From the NCBI GenBank assembly GCA_009767595.1, contig VSDK01012543.1, positions 148,490-212,489 on the forward strand: a DNA stretch of 64,000 nucleotides. The letters run 5' to 3'. The DNA is from Symbiodinium kawagutii (Eukaryota > Sar > Dinophyceae > Suessiales > Symbiodiniaceae). How positions within the stretch are numbered: the stretch's first letter is position 1; each line of letters begins with the position of its first letter. The notes below the pieces were generated by a model, which did no database searches, had not been told where the DNA came from, and was given only the letters and a program-made list of their open reading frames with translations. Made by a program: the position numbers and the translations under genes. Of the stretch, positions 42,548 through 51,364 are shown one piece after another.

Positions 42548-45500
42548 GACTTGAAGCTGCAGCAGGCCCTGTCCGATGCCACAGATTGCATCAAAGAAGT
42601 GGCCTGGAGCGCCGCGGGGCAGCTCGCGGCGGGCGGCTATGACAGAAAGGTCTACGTGTACGACCAGGAGAAGGGTGACAGGGGACTGCGGGTTGGCGAG
42701 GGTTGTTGGGATGGGTGGACAATGTCCGGAGTCTTTGGATGTCATTTTGTTGTTTTTTTCCAGCTGATTGCAATTTTTCTCACTTTCAGAGTGTGGGAAA
42801 GCATTTGGGGAGTACAGGCGGTACAGGGTGCAATGTGTGAACACGAAGTATATTTCTGGAAACTGAATCAAGATATGTGACACTATGTGACTGTACAGTA
42901 GTGAAGTGATCTGTTTTCAACCCTTCACTCCACCGTTTGGTTTTGTTATGTTTTGTCAGAAAGATCACGTCCGTTGGACATTTCAGAGCATCATGTCAAA
43001 AGCATCAGGTGAAGTTGGGATAACTTCCACCAAAACCAGGTCAAAAGGGGTCTTCTTTGTCAGCTATATTTGGGATCCACGCGATAGTGCAAGATTTTGC
43101 TAGCCGCTTTGGGAATATTGGGAGACTTTCAGAAGTGCAGAACATTTGATTTCTTGTTGCATCGTGCTCACATGGAAAGTCCTGAGACAAACACAAGACC
43201 TGTCGGAACCCTGCTGGAGCCAACCATGATGGGGGCTGTTGCGGGCTCAACAACTGCCGAGCCGTTGCTGTCTCAAACTCCGTTTGCGTCACGGGGTGCC
43301 GAGACAACGGCCCTCGGGCAGCCAGGACTTGAAGCTGCAGCAGACCCTGTCCGATGCCGCAAAAGGTATCAACGCCGTGGCCTGGAGCACCGGGATCGAC
43401 GCCGTGGCCTGGAGCGCCAAGGGGCAGCTCGCAGTGGGGGGCGATGACAAAAAGGTCTACGTGTACGGCCAGGAGAAGGGTGACAGGGGACTGCGGGTTG
43501 GCGAGGGTTGTTGGGATGGGTGGACAATGTCCAGAGTCTTTGGATGTCATTTTGTTGTTTTTTTCCAGCTGATTGCAATTTTTCTCACTTTCAGAGTGTG
43601 GGAAAGCATTTGGGGAGTACAGGCAGTACAGGGTGCAATGTGTGAACACAAAATATATTTCTGGAAACTGATTCAATGTGACAACATGTTGACTGTAGGC
43701 AAGTCATCTGTTTTCAACCCTTCACTCCACCGTTTGGTTTCTTATGCTTTGTTAGAAAAATGACGTTCGTTGGACATTTCAGTGTGTTATGTAAAAAACA
43801 TCAGGTGAAGTTGGGATAACTTCCACCAAAACCAGGTCAAAAGGGGCCTTCCTTGTCATAAGTGCAGAACATTTCATTTCTTGTTTTGGCATCGTGCTCA
43901 CATGGGAAGTCCTGAGACAAACACAAGACCTGTCGGAACCCTGCTGGAGCCAACCATGATGGGGGCTGTTGCGGGCTCAACAACTGCCGAGCCGTTGCTG
44001 TCTCAAACTCCGTTTGCGTCACGGGGTGCCGAGACAACGGCCCTCGGGCAGCCAGGACTTGAAGCTGCAGCAGGCCCTGTCCGATGCCGCAAAAGGTATC
44101 AACGCCGTGGCCTGGAGCACCGGGATCGACGCCGTGGCCTGGAGCGCCAAGGGGCAGCTCGCAGTGGGGGGCGATGACAAAAAGGTCTACGTGTACGGCC
44201 AGGAGAAGGGTGACAGGGGACTGCGGGTTGGCGAGGGTTGTTGGGATGGGTGGACAATGTCCAGAGTCTTTGGATGTCATTTTGTTGTTTTTTTCCAGCT
44301 GATTGCAATTTTTCTCACTTTCAGAGTGTGGGAAAGCATTTGGGGAGTACAGGCAGTACAGGGTGCAATGTGTGAACACGAAGTATATTTCTGGAAACTG
44401 AATCAAGATATGTGACACTATGTGACTGTACAGTAGTGAAGTGATCAGTTTTCAACCCTTCCCTCCACAGTTTGGTTATATTTTGTTTTGTCAGAAAGAT
44501 AACGTCCGTTGGACATTTCAGTGTGTTATGTAAAAAACATCAGGTGAAGTTGGGATAACTTCCACCAAAACCAGGTCAAAAGGGGCCTTCCTTGTCATAA
44601 GTGCAGAACATTTGATTTCTTGTTGCATCGTGCTCACATGGAAAGTCCTGAGACAAACACAAGACCTGTCGGAACCCTGCTGGAGCCAACCATGATGGGG
44701 GCTGTTGCGGGCTCAACAACTGCCGAGCCGTTGCTGTCTCAAACTCCGTTTGCGTCACGGGGTGCCGAGACAACGGCCCTCGGGCAGCCAGGACTTGAAG
44801 CTGCAGCAGACGCTGTCCGATGCCGCAAATTGGATCCAGGCCGTGGCCTGGAGCGCCGCGGGGCAGCTCGCAGTGGGGGGCGATGACAAAGGGGTCTACG
44901 TGTACGGCCAGGAGAAGGGTGACAGGGGACTGCGGGTTGGCGAGGGTTGTTGGGATGGGTGGACAATGTCCAGAGTCTTTGGATGTCATTTTGTTGTTTT
45001 TTTCCAGCTGATTGCAATTTTTCTCACTTTCAGAGTGTGGGAAAGCATTTGGGGAGTACAGGCGGTACAGGGTGCAATGTGTGAACACGAAGTATATTTC
45101 TGGAAACTGAATCAAGATATGTGACACTATGTGACTGTACAGTAGTGAAGTGATCAGTTTTCAACCCTTCACTCCACACAGTTTGGTTATATTTTGTTTT
45201 GTCAGAAAGATCACGTCCGTTGGACATTTCAGAGCATCATGTCAAAAGCATCAGCTTAAGTTGGGATAACTTCCACCAAAACCAGGTCAAAAGGGGCCTT
45301 CTTTGTCATAAGTGCAGAACATTTTATTTCTTGTTGCATCGTGCTCACATGGAAAGTCCGGAGACAATCACAAGATCTGTCGGAACCCTGCTGGAGCCAA
45401 CCATGATGGGGGCTGTTGCGGGCTCAACAACTGCCGAGCCGTTGCTGTCTCAAACTCCGTTTGCGTCACGGGGTGCCGAGACAACGGCCCTCGGGCAGCC

Positions 45501-45622
45501 AGGACTTGAAGCTGCAGCAGACGCTGTCCGATGCCACAAAAGGTATCTACGCCGTGGCCTGGAGCGCCGCGGGGCAGCTCGCGGCGGGCGGCTATGACAG
45601 AAAGGTCTACGTGTACGGCCAG
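42548..45622 (+). CDS. WD40-repeat protein, five tandem exons
   Basis: Exons 42548-42667, 43326-43472, 44056-44202, 44792-44911 and 45503-45622 are each in phase 0 and bounded by CCAG|GA on both sides. They encode 40, 49, 49, 40 and 40 residues. Copy 1 reads DLKLQQALSDATDCIKEVAW then SAAGQLAAGGYDRKVYVYDQ. The VAWS..GQLA.GG.D..VYVY pattern and 40-residue length fit one WD40 blade each, with VYVYD/G in place of the terminal WD. WD40 proteins form beta-propellers that scaffold protein complexes. The introns would be GA-AG (GAGAAG to AGCCAG), a donor type known in dinoflagellates. The GTGACA donor 7 bp downstream would break the frame. Exons before copy 1 and after copy 5 were not found. Confidence 0.75.
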
Positions 45623-46374
45623 GAGAAGGGTGACAGGGGACTGCAGGTTGGCGAGGGTTGTTGGGATGGGGGCAAAATTTCCAGAGTCTTTTGTTCAGTG
45701 TTTTTCCACCTGCTATTGGCTGCTGTGAGTGGCTCAAGAGTCCTTGATGTTAACTCTCTACTGGGCTGCAGATTTGATGTTTTGCCCACTGACTTGATGG
45801 TGATTTCCCCTTCCCGGGATTGAAGAGTTCCGCGTTGGACCGGCTGTCTGCAACCAATTTGTTCCCCTAGATCAGCAACCATTTTGTTGCAACATACCCA
45901 CATGAACAGCCACATTTCGGGCCTGCTGCAAGCCAGGTGGCCGCACCAATGATCTGCCGCAACTCTGTCCTCTGTCTCTTGCCAGACTACTTCTCCCTGT
46001 CTCTCTCTGGGCATTTTTATGGGTTCCACTTGTTGAGTGTATTCCTGTCTGTCAGAAACAAAGGATTCTTCTTCTTTTTCTTCTTGGTGAAGACGTTTTC
46101 CGAAAATTGCCCTCTCTTCTTTTCCAATGCTCGAAGGGATACTTGGTTTGCAACCTCTTGACAATCTGCTCGTGAAACTCCATGGTATCCCAACAAGCAT
46201 GCTATCAACAAGCACGGCCAACACTCCCTGAAGTTGTTCTTGGTGATGCCAGAATCCTAACAGCTTTGAATTTTCTGGGGCAACTTTCGCGAACACTTTT
46301 GCATCTTTCGATTGAGGGGTTCTCCCTGAAGAAAGGCTCCTTCCGCATCCGATGTGAAGGATCCATGAGGGCAT
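45607..46374 (-). CDS. ATG-initiated 255-codon minus-strand ORF, doubtful
   Basis: An ATG at 46374 opens 255 codons. The protein is hydrophilic, with a Lys/Glu-rich stretch (RLHQEEKEEESFVSDRQ) derived from a polypyrimidine tract on the other strand, and QETEDRVAADHWCGHLACSR. It ends antisense to the fifth WD-repeat exon. The length argues for coding, but the overlap with the array and the simple tract argue against. No domain is recognised. Confidence 0.25.
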   Translation of the reverse strand: MPSWILHIGCGRSLSSGRTPQSKDAKVFAKVAPENSKLLGFWHHQEQLQGVLAVLVDSMLVGIPWSFTSRLSRGCKPSIPSSIGKEERAIFGKRLHQEEKEEESFVSDRQEYTQQVEPIKMPRERQGEVVWQETEDRVAADHWCGHLACSRPEMWLFMWVCCNKMVADLGEQIGCRQPVQRGTLQSREGEITIKSVGKTSNLQPSRELTSRTLEPLTAANSRWKNTEQKTLEILPPSQQPSPTCSPLSPFSWPYT

Positions 46375-46611
46375 CCGACGGGAGAGCGCGCGATTGTCCT
46401 ATCATGTCAGACAGGGCGCGGTTTGATCATTGTCCATATCCATTCACTTGTCTACGTGAGTGGCTTCAAAGAGTCCTTACTCAACAGAAGGGTGGACGCT
46501 TTGATAATAAATTCTTCTTGGGGATCAGTGCAATGCATATGTCAGACTCCCTTTGAAAAATTCTATGGACACCCAGGGACATTTTACACCTTTCCATGAT
46601 TTTTTAACCCT

Positions 46612-46753
46612 TCAATCTTCCGCAGAGTGTCCTTTCCGACCAGCTCCTATACGCCAATGTGGAGGGTCTTCACAGACATCCTTCAGTTCTTCTGACGTGT
46701 TTGTTGCCAGTGTTGTGCCGGCAAAGCCTGAGTTTAGCATGTTGCTGGCTGTT
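46612..46753 (-). pseudogene. 3' part of ORF split by the retrotransposon
   Basis: Minus-strand codons continuing from the target-site duplication read QTASNMLNSGFAGTTLATN, then KDVCEDPPHWRIGAGRKGHS and a TGA at 46612-46614. They are in the same frame as the minus-strand ORF on the far side of the element (56336-56568). Removing the element and one duplication copy gives one ATG-to-stop ORF of 124 codons. Confidence 0.45.
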
Positions 46754-46768
46754 TGATGATTCACACAG
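46754..46768. repeat. 5' target-site duplication (15 bp)
   Basis: TGATGATTCACACAG, identical to 56336-56350. Flanking bases differ at both ends (T/G before, T/A after), so the match is exactly 15 bp. This is typical of target-primed reverse transcription. Confidence 0.95.
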
Positions 46769-46837
46769 TCTCGGCCCAGGATCCTACCAGCAGGTAGACT
46801 GTTCCAACCGAAGCCTGGGGGGGTTTTGACCAAAGCC

Positions 46838-48076
46838 ATGGACGAAGCGACCTCGATTGAACCTAGGGTATCAGATGCTGCTACTGGCACCTGTGTCGAT
46901 TTGGTTGTGGATACCAAATGCATTCTGCAAAACACACGCACGATGGCAGTGACCAAGTTGACCAGACAGTTGGTTTTCCTGGATTTCGTTGTGGATGCAC
47001 CAGTGGTTACCATTTTCCAAGGAGTGGTATGTCATGACGGACCTGCAGTGATCATCCAACGAACAGCCAACACTCGAGTGTATGCACACCAAACTGACTT
47101 TCGCAGATGCATTGAGGCATGTGCAGGAATTGCCGCTGTGACACAAGGGTACCAAGCATGTGGCATTCGCACAGATGTCCATGTTGAGGAGAATTACATG
47201 TTTGCCACATGGTTGAACAAGCATGGTAAACCGGTAATCCAAGGAGACATCTCTGACAGCCAAGTTCAACAGCAGATCACAGGCCGACGTGTCTTCATGC
47301 TGGCAGGAGGGATGTCGTGTCAACCATTCAGCTATCTTGGGGATGGACGTCAAGCCGAAGATCCAAGGTCGAAGTCATTCCCAGCCATGTTGAAAGCACA
47401 GTACATGACACAAACGCCAGTCCTTGTGTTAGAGTGCACACCTGCCGCTTTTGAGTCACCATGGGTTCAGAACACGTTGGCACAGTACTCAGCACAATCG
47501 GGATACGTAGTCCAGCAGAGGTTGCTAGATATCTCTCCCATCTGGCCCTCAAAGAGGAAGAGATGGTGGTGTACAGTGACGCATCCGGAGTTAGGAGTCC
47601 AGCCAGTTCCTGATTTCCCAGCCATGCCATTTGCACCGAGCCTGAATCACCTTTTCCCAGCCTTCATGCAGCTGAACGAGCAAGAAACCAAGCAGCTCGA
47701 GTTGGACACACATGAGCTTCGTGAATTTTACACACGCCCCGATTTGCACAAACATGCAGTCAACTGTTTCAAGCAACTCCCCACAGCCACCCACTCGTGG
47801 GGAAGTCAGGTAAAGGGATGCCCATGCAAATGCCGTGCCAATGGCTTTAGCGAAAGCAGACTGAATGGCAAAGGACTCTATGGCCAAGTGGTGTTGTTGA
47901 AGGGGTCACACAATGTGGGCAACAGAAATACCAAAGGTGCCGCCACCTTCATCCTGCTGAGGTGGCACTGGCAAATGGATGCAACCCCAAGGACTTGGGT
48001 CAGCCAGAGGCGAATCTTCGCCTGGAATTGGCTGGAATCGGTCAGCGTGCCTCACCGTTGCAAGGAGCATGGGTAG
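46838..48076 (+). CDS. ORF1a: C5 cytosine-DNA methyltransferase, catalytic part
   Basis: First ATG inside the element, 69 bp from its 5' end (numbering from this ATG). Motif I is EACAGIAAVTQGYQACG at residues 93-109. Motif IV is GMSCQPFSYLGDG with the catalytic Cys161 (PCQ is SCQ here). Motif VI is VLECTPAAF with Glu199. Motif VIII is SKRKRWWCTV at 238-247. A CPCKCRANGFS segment follows. After about base 47930 this frame leaves homology and stops at 48074. Motifs IX and X continue in the next ORF in another frame. The enzyme would transfer methyl from S-adenosylmethionine to cytosine C5. The linker between VIII and IX is short, leaving little room for a target-recognition domain. The first 80 residues are of unknown role. 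Confidence 0.85.
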   Translation: MDEATSIEPRVSDAATGTCVDLVVDTKCILQNTRTMAVTKLTRQLVFLDFVVDAPVVTIFQGVVCHDGPAVIIQRTANTRVYAHQTDFRRCIEACAGIAAVTQGYQACGIRTDVHVEENYMFATWLNKHGKPVIQGDISDSQVQQQITGRRVFMLAGGMSCQPFSYLGDGRQAEDPRSKSFPAMLKAQYMTQTPVLVLECTPAAFESPWVQNTLAQYSAQSGYVVQQRLLDISPIWPSKRKRWWCTVTHPELGVQPVPDFPAMPFAPSLNHLFPAFMQLNEQETKQLELDTHELREFYTRPDLHKHAVNCFKQLPTATHSWGSQVKGCPCKCRANGFSESRLNGKGLYGQVVLLKGSHNVGNRNTKGAATFILLRWHWQMDATPRTWVSQRRIFAWNWLESVSVPHRCKEHG

Positions 48077-51000
48077 TGTCGCATTTGATCAAAGATGTTC
48101 ACCAACGGTTCATGTTCATGGAGCATTACCAAGATCCTGTCAAGGTAGTGCAAAGCATCATGCAAGATTTGTTGAAGGTTCGTGACCAGATGTTTCAAGC
48201 CTTCCTGCCCACCAAGCCAACAGACATCTTTCGTGATGCAATTCAATCATGGGGAGCAACATACATGCCGATTCCACAGGATACACCACGGCCTCCAACA
48301 CTCACGGAAACAGCAAGGGTCCAAATCCAGCCAGAAAAGAGAGTCTTTGCAAACAATCCAGTGAGCCATCCTGAACATGCCCCCATGGAAACGGCACCGG
48401 AGCCAGCAAGACCAGAAGATCCTCCCACCATGTGTCGTGCACGTAGGATGGGGGGTCTGTTTGCCAGCGGTTTCCCACCGAACCAAGACACGCCCAAGGA
48501 GCCATCAGCCAGCCAGGAATCCATGGACAGGCATCTGACGACCTGGGCAGCTGAGCAGGCGTCAGGGGAAACTCCAGATTCAGAGAAGGCACCACCGACC
48601 GCTGACACAGCATCCGTGCAAGAACCACCGCCCGGAACACCAGAAACACAGACCATGCATCCGCACATTCAAGTGGCGTTCAGCGATTCCAGTGTCATGC
48701 ATATGTCAATCAGGGAAGGCTCCACGGTTGGACAGCTGAATCAAGCTATGTTGGCATTGCAGATGGTGAGCGAGCCAGTGCTCACCACCACTGCGATGGG
48801 AACACCAATGCCATTGCAGATGCCATTGCAGCAAGGGATGATTGTGCAGACACAATGCATACATGATGAGCCGAAGTGGAAAGATGCCCAGGGCACCATC
48901 ACCATGCCCTATTTCGCAGGCCACACACGTGAAGTCATTCTCTGGAACCAAAGGGGATGGGTAGCGCATGATGAGATGCAGCATTACATGTACATGGTTG
49001 AGTGCAGTCACCCAGGCACCACAGTAGGAACAGTCGTCATACCACCCACTGCTGATGCCAACATTCAACTGGCGAGGTTGCTTCTCCAGACAGTTCACGC
49101 AGTCCAAGCATTTCCAGAGAATGAATTCAAAACGATGATGATCCTGTATGGTCACCACTGGTTTCCCTTGGTAGCAGTGAAGAATCAACATGGAATGGAG
49201 GTCAGATGCCCTTCCGACCAAGTGGGATTGGTGCGACGAAGCATGATCGAAGCATGGGGTGGGGAGAAAGTTCAAATCACTGGATGGAATGTTGAGTCTC
49301 AGTTCCCTTTCGACTGTGGGTTCCAAGCAATCGGTTTCGTCACTGGCGTGGTCACTCGGGAGGAGTCACCTTGCACATTTACTGTCACGAAAGCATGCGA
49401 ATGGAGGAGTGTTTTTCACCAACAACTCCTAGCACAATCCCGTGCAACTGACATGGTGATGAGGCCGCTGATCGTAGGAGGGACCCAAGCACTGGTGGAG
49501 GAACTCAGTGGTTTGGTTTCACAACATGGTGTCCACCCATCACGAAGCCAAGAGTGTGCGGAACAACTGCTCCAATCACTCGGACCGCAAAGTGTGGCAC
49601 AAGCACTTAAGTCGCCACAGCCATGGGCAGATCTCAAAGCGAAAGCCAGCAGCCACCATCCACCTTTGCGCATTGTACTTGCCAGTGAGTTGAAGATAGC
49701 TGTAGAAAAGAGGGCAAAACAAGGCAAATCGGTAGGATCCAAGCAAAACAAGATGAAGCAATCCATCCAGCAGAAACATGTTCAACTTCGTACTGACCAA
49801 GTGATCCTCCCAACAGGTGTGTTCACGACGCATGATGGAGATGAGTTGACACACATTGGGGCAGACCAATTGGGACCAAGAACAAAGGGAATGATCATTG
49901 CCACGTTTGCCGAAGCACAGCCACTGCTTTCAGCCAAGAGACCAATCAGCCATGAAGGAATGGGATTGATTATTTTGGACCCCACCATGCATGAGATTCC
50001 ACAACCGTACACACTCATGCAAGTGCCAATGCAGTGCAAAGCCACAGGGGAACCCCTCTTGGTAAGATCAGCATTGATCCAGTTGGGAGCCAAACCAGTC
50101 CAGAGAGCACAACCGAGTACATGTGTCGCAGTTCCAGAAGTACCAAACCTGGTGGTAAGGGTGCTAGTGTACCGAGATCAATGTCAGCAGTCCTGGGACG
50201 CCCTGCTCTCAGGACCAGTCAAAGGAGCACTCCAACAGGAGCCACTGTCCCAGCTGACCAGTGCTGATATCATCGATGTGTGGGACCGACAATTTGTTAG
50301 TCAGCGGTTTGTCAAGGCAGCTGGCAAAGATGCAGACATACTCATTTTCAACATGCGATTGCACTCAGCTGTTGCAGACCGGTTGTGTACTTCAAGTGGA
50401 GTAGGCGGGATATACCTGGAACCAAGAAGCTGTGATGGTCGCTCCCCTAGCTCAGCACATCAAGTGGTGTGGCTTCCGGGAAAGTCTTTCTCAGAAGCGA
50501 AGCTAGCACAGCAGTTGACGGAAGCAGAAGTTGTCCTTGTGCGAGCAGGAAATCGCTATGGGCTCAGAGCCACCAACCAGGATGCAGAAGGTGTCCACAA
50601 AGCACATCGCCCAGACTTGGTGTTCCTCCCCAGTGTGGATCTTCGTCGATGCAGGGTCGGCCCCATGCCATACGGTACCACCAAGCAAAGCGTGGTGACA
50701 GTGTTGAACAAGTTGTCATGGGCATCACGTCCAGTTGGACCGATTGGACAGGCAGGAGATGGCTCAGGCACGATGTGGGTGGTACAGGCACCTGCCCCCC
50801 CGAGTCATTGGGTGTGGAATTTACAACATGGTGATGTTCTCATTTCGCCCATGGAAGAGACCTCCACTACCACACAGAAGAAGCTCCCCACAGTGATGGC
50901 ATCAGCCAAGACCATGCAATGCCTTCAGCGCAAAGATGACCCCATTGACAAATCCCAGACAGACCCCTGGCTGCACCAAGACCCATGGGCAGGGAATACA

Positions 51001-51360
51001 AGGACAAAGGAGGCATCCGTCAACCAAGTTGCTGCTATCGAGGCAAGTGTTGAGCAAAGAGTGTTGGCCAAGCTCAAAGATGATGATGTTCAGATGTCTG
51101 ACACGCAGACTAGTCGAGTCCAGGAGTTGGAACAGCAAGTCGAACACCTCCACAATGCAGTGGAGTCAATGCAGAAGAGCCAGCACCAGCAAAATGTGTC
51201 ATTGCAGAACCAACTGGAGACCCATGCACAATGCATTCACAAGCTGGATCAGAAGGTCGATGCCCAGCAGGCCGCCTTTGCATCCACACTGGACACGAAG
51301 CTGGCCGATCAGATGACACAGATTGATGCGCTGTTGAGCAAGCGCTTCAAGACCACTTGA
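47851..51360 (+). CDS. ORF1b: DNMT motifs IX-X plus gag-like region
   Basis: Frame open from 47851. At 47941 it begins RHLHPAEVALANG (motif IX) and then AGIGQRASPLQGAWVV (motif X), completing the methyltransferase of ORF1a after a -1 or +2 shift. A Pro/Ala-rich linker follows. Next come a ubiquitin-like-looking segment (VAFSDSSVMHMSIREGSTVG) and a segment with HHW (residues 398-400 counted from 47962) and QFPFDCGFQAIGF (Cys452) that recalls Ulp1-type cysteine proteases. After that are an RRM-like segment (PYGTTKQSVVTVLNKLSWAS) and a final coiled coil of about 80 residues (RVQELEQQVEHLHNAVESMQ) that could trimerise as in LINE ORF1 proteins. It ends at TGA 51358-51360. There is no ATG near the beginning of the frame, so it is presumably made only as an extension of ORF1a or from a repaired copy. 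Confidence 0.8.
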   Translation, partial: RKQTEWQRTLWPSGVVEGVTQCGQQKYQRCRHLHPAEVALANGCNPKDLGQPEANLRLELAGIGQRASPLQGAWVVSHLIKDVHQRFMFMEHYQDPVKVVQSIMQDLLKVRDQMFQAFLPTKPTDIFRDAIQSWGATYMPIPQDTPRPPTLTETARVQIQPEKRVFANNPVSHPEHAPMETAPEPARPEDPPTMCRARRMGGLFASGFPPNQDTPKEPSASQESMDRHLTTWAAEQASGETPDSEKAPPTADTASVQEPPPGTPETQTMHPHIQVAFSDSSVMHMSIREGSTVGQLNQAMLALQMVSEPVLTTTAMGTPMPLQMPLQQGMIVQTQCIHDEPKWKDAQGTITMPYFAGHTREVILWNQRGWVAHDEMQHYMYMVECSHPGTTVGTVVIPPTADANIQLARLLLQTVHAVQAFPENEFKTMMILYGHHWFPLVAVKNQHGMEVRCPSDQVGLVRRSMIEAWGGEKVQITGWNVESQFPFDCGFQAIGFVTGVVTREESPCTFTVTKACEWRSVFHQQLLAQSRATDMVMRPLIVGGTQALVEELSGLVSQHGVHPSRSQECAEQLLQSLGPQSVAQALKSPQPWADLKAKASSHHPPLRIVLASELKIAVEKRAKQGKSVGSKQNKMKQSIQQKHVQLRTDQVILPTGVFTTHDGDELTHIGADQLGPRTKGMIIATFAEAQPLLSAKRPISHEGMGLIILDPTMHEIPQPYTLMQVPMQCKATGEPLLVRSALIQLGAKPVQRAQPSTCVAVPEVPNLVVRVLVYRDQCQQSWDALLSGPVKGALQQEPLSQLTSADIIDVWDRQFVSQRFVKAAGKDADILIFNMRLHSAVADRLCTSSGVGGIYLEPRSCDGRSPSSAHQVVWLPGKSFSEAKLAQQLTEAEVVLVRAGNRYGLRATNQDAEGVHKAHRPDLVFLPSVDLRRCRVGPMPYGTTKQSVVTVLNKLSWASRPVGPIGQAGDGSGTMWVVQAPAPPSHWVWNLQHGDVLISPMEETSTTTQKKLPTVMASAKTMQCLQRKDDPIDKSQTDPWLHQDPWAGNTRTKEASVNQVAAIEASVEQRVLAKLKDDDVQMSDTQTSRVQELEQQVEHLHNAVESMQKSQHQQNVSLQNQLETHAQCIHKLDQKVDAQQAAFASTLDTKLADQMTQIDALLSKRFKTT

Positions 51361-51364
51361 CTAG
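51358..51364 (+). promoter_or_regulatory. UGA-CUAG stop-codon readthrough context
   Basis: The ORF1b stop is followed by CTAG, giving TGACTAG. This is the same UGA CUAG context known to promote programmed readthrough in several eukaryotic and viral mRNAs. The next frame is the same frame and open for 4.9 kb, with no ATG until 51541, inside the endonuclease. Readthrough would make an ORF1-ORF2 fusion. Confidence 0.6.

Larger units (their letters stand above)
42228..45660. repeat. Five-copy exon-intron tandem array
   Basis: The anchor ATGATGGGGGCTGTTGCGG is at 42471, 43226, 43956, 44692 and 45403 (spacings 755, 730, 736, 711). Each unit begins near CAACCCTTCACTCCAC and contains the CCAAAACCAGGTCAAAAGGGG segment, the WD-repeat exon and a GTGTGGGAAAGCATTTGGGG segment. 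Intronic parts are as similar between copies as the exons. The final copy diverges about 60 bp after its exon. Confidence 0.95.

Noticed and set aside
43473..43480. GT donor (AAGG|GTGACA) for WD-repeat exons
   Set aside because: Using it adds 7 bp to each exon and breaks the frame at every junction, whereas CCAG|GA boundaries keep all five exons in phase.
37351..45660. CRISPR-like arrays
   Set aside because: Repeat units are 640-755 bp with conserved spacers and exon content; there are no short direct repeats with unique spacers and no cas genes.
48243..49326. Large minus-strand ORFs opposite retrotransposon ORF1 (141 and 206 codons)
   Set aside because: Antisense shadows of a conserved plus-strand coding region with recognisable domains on either side.
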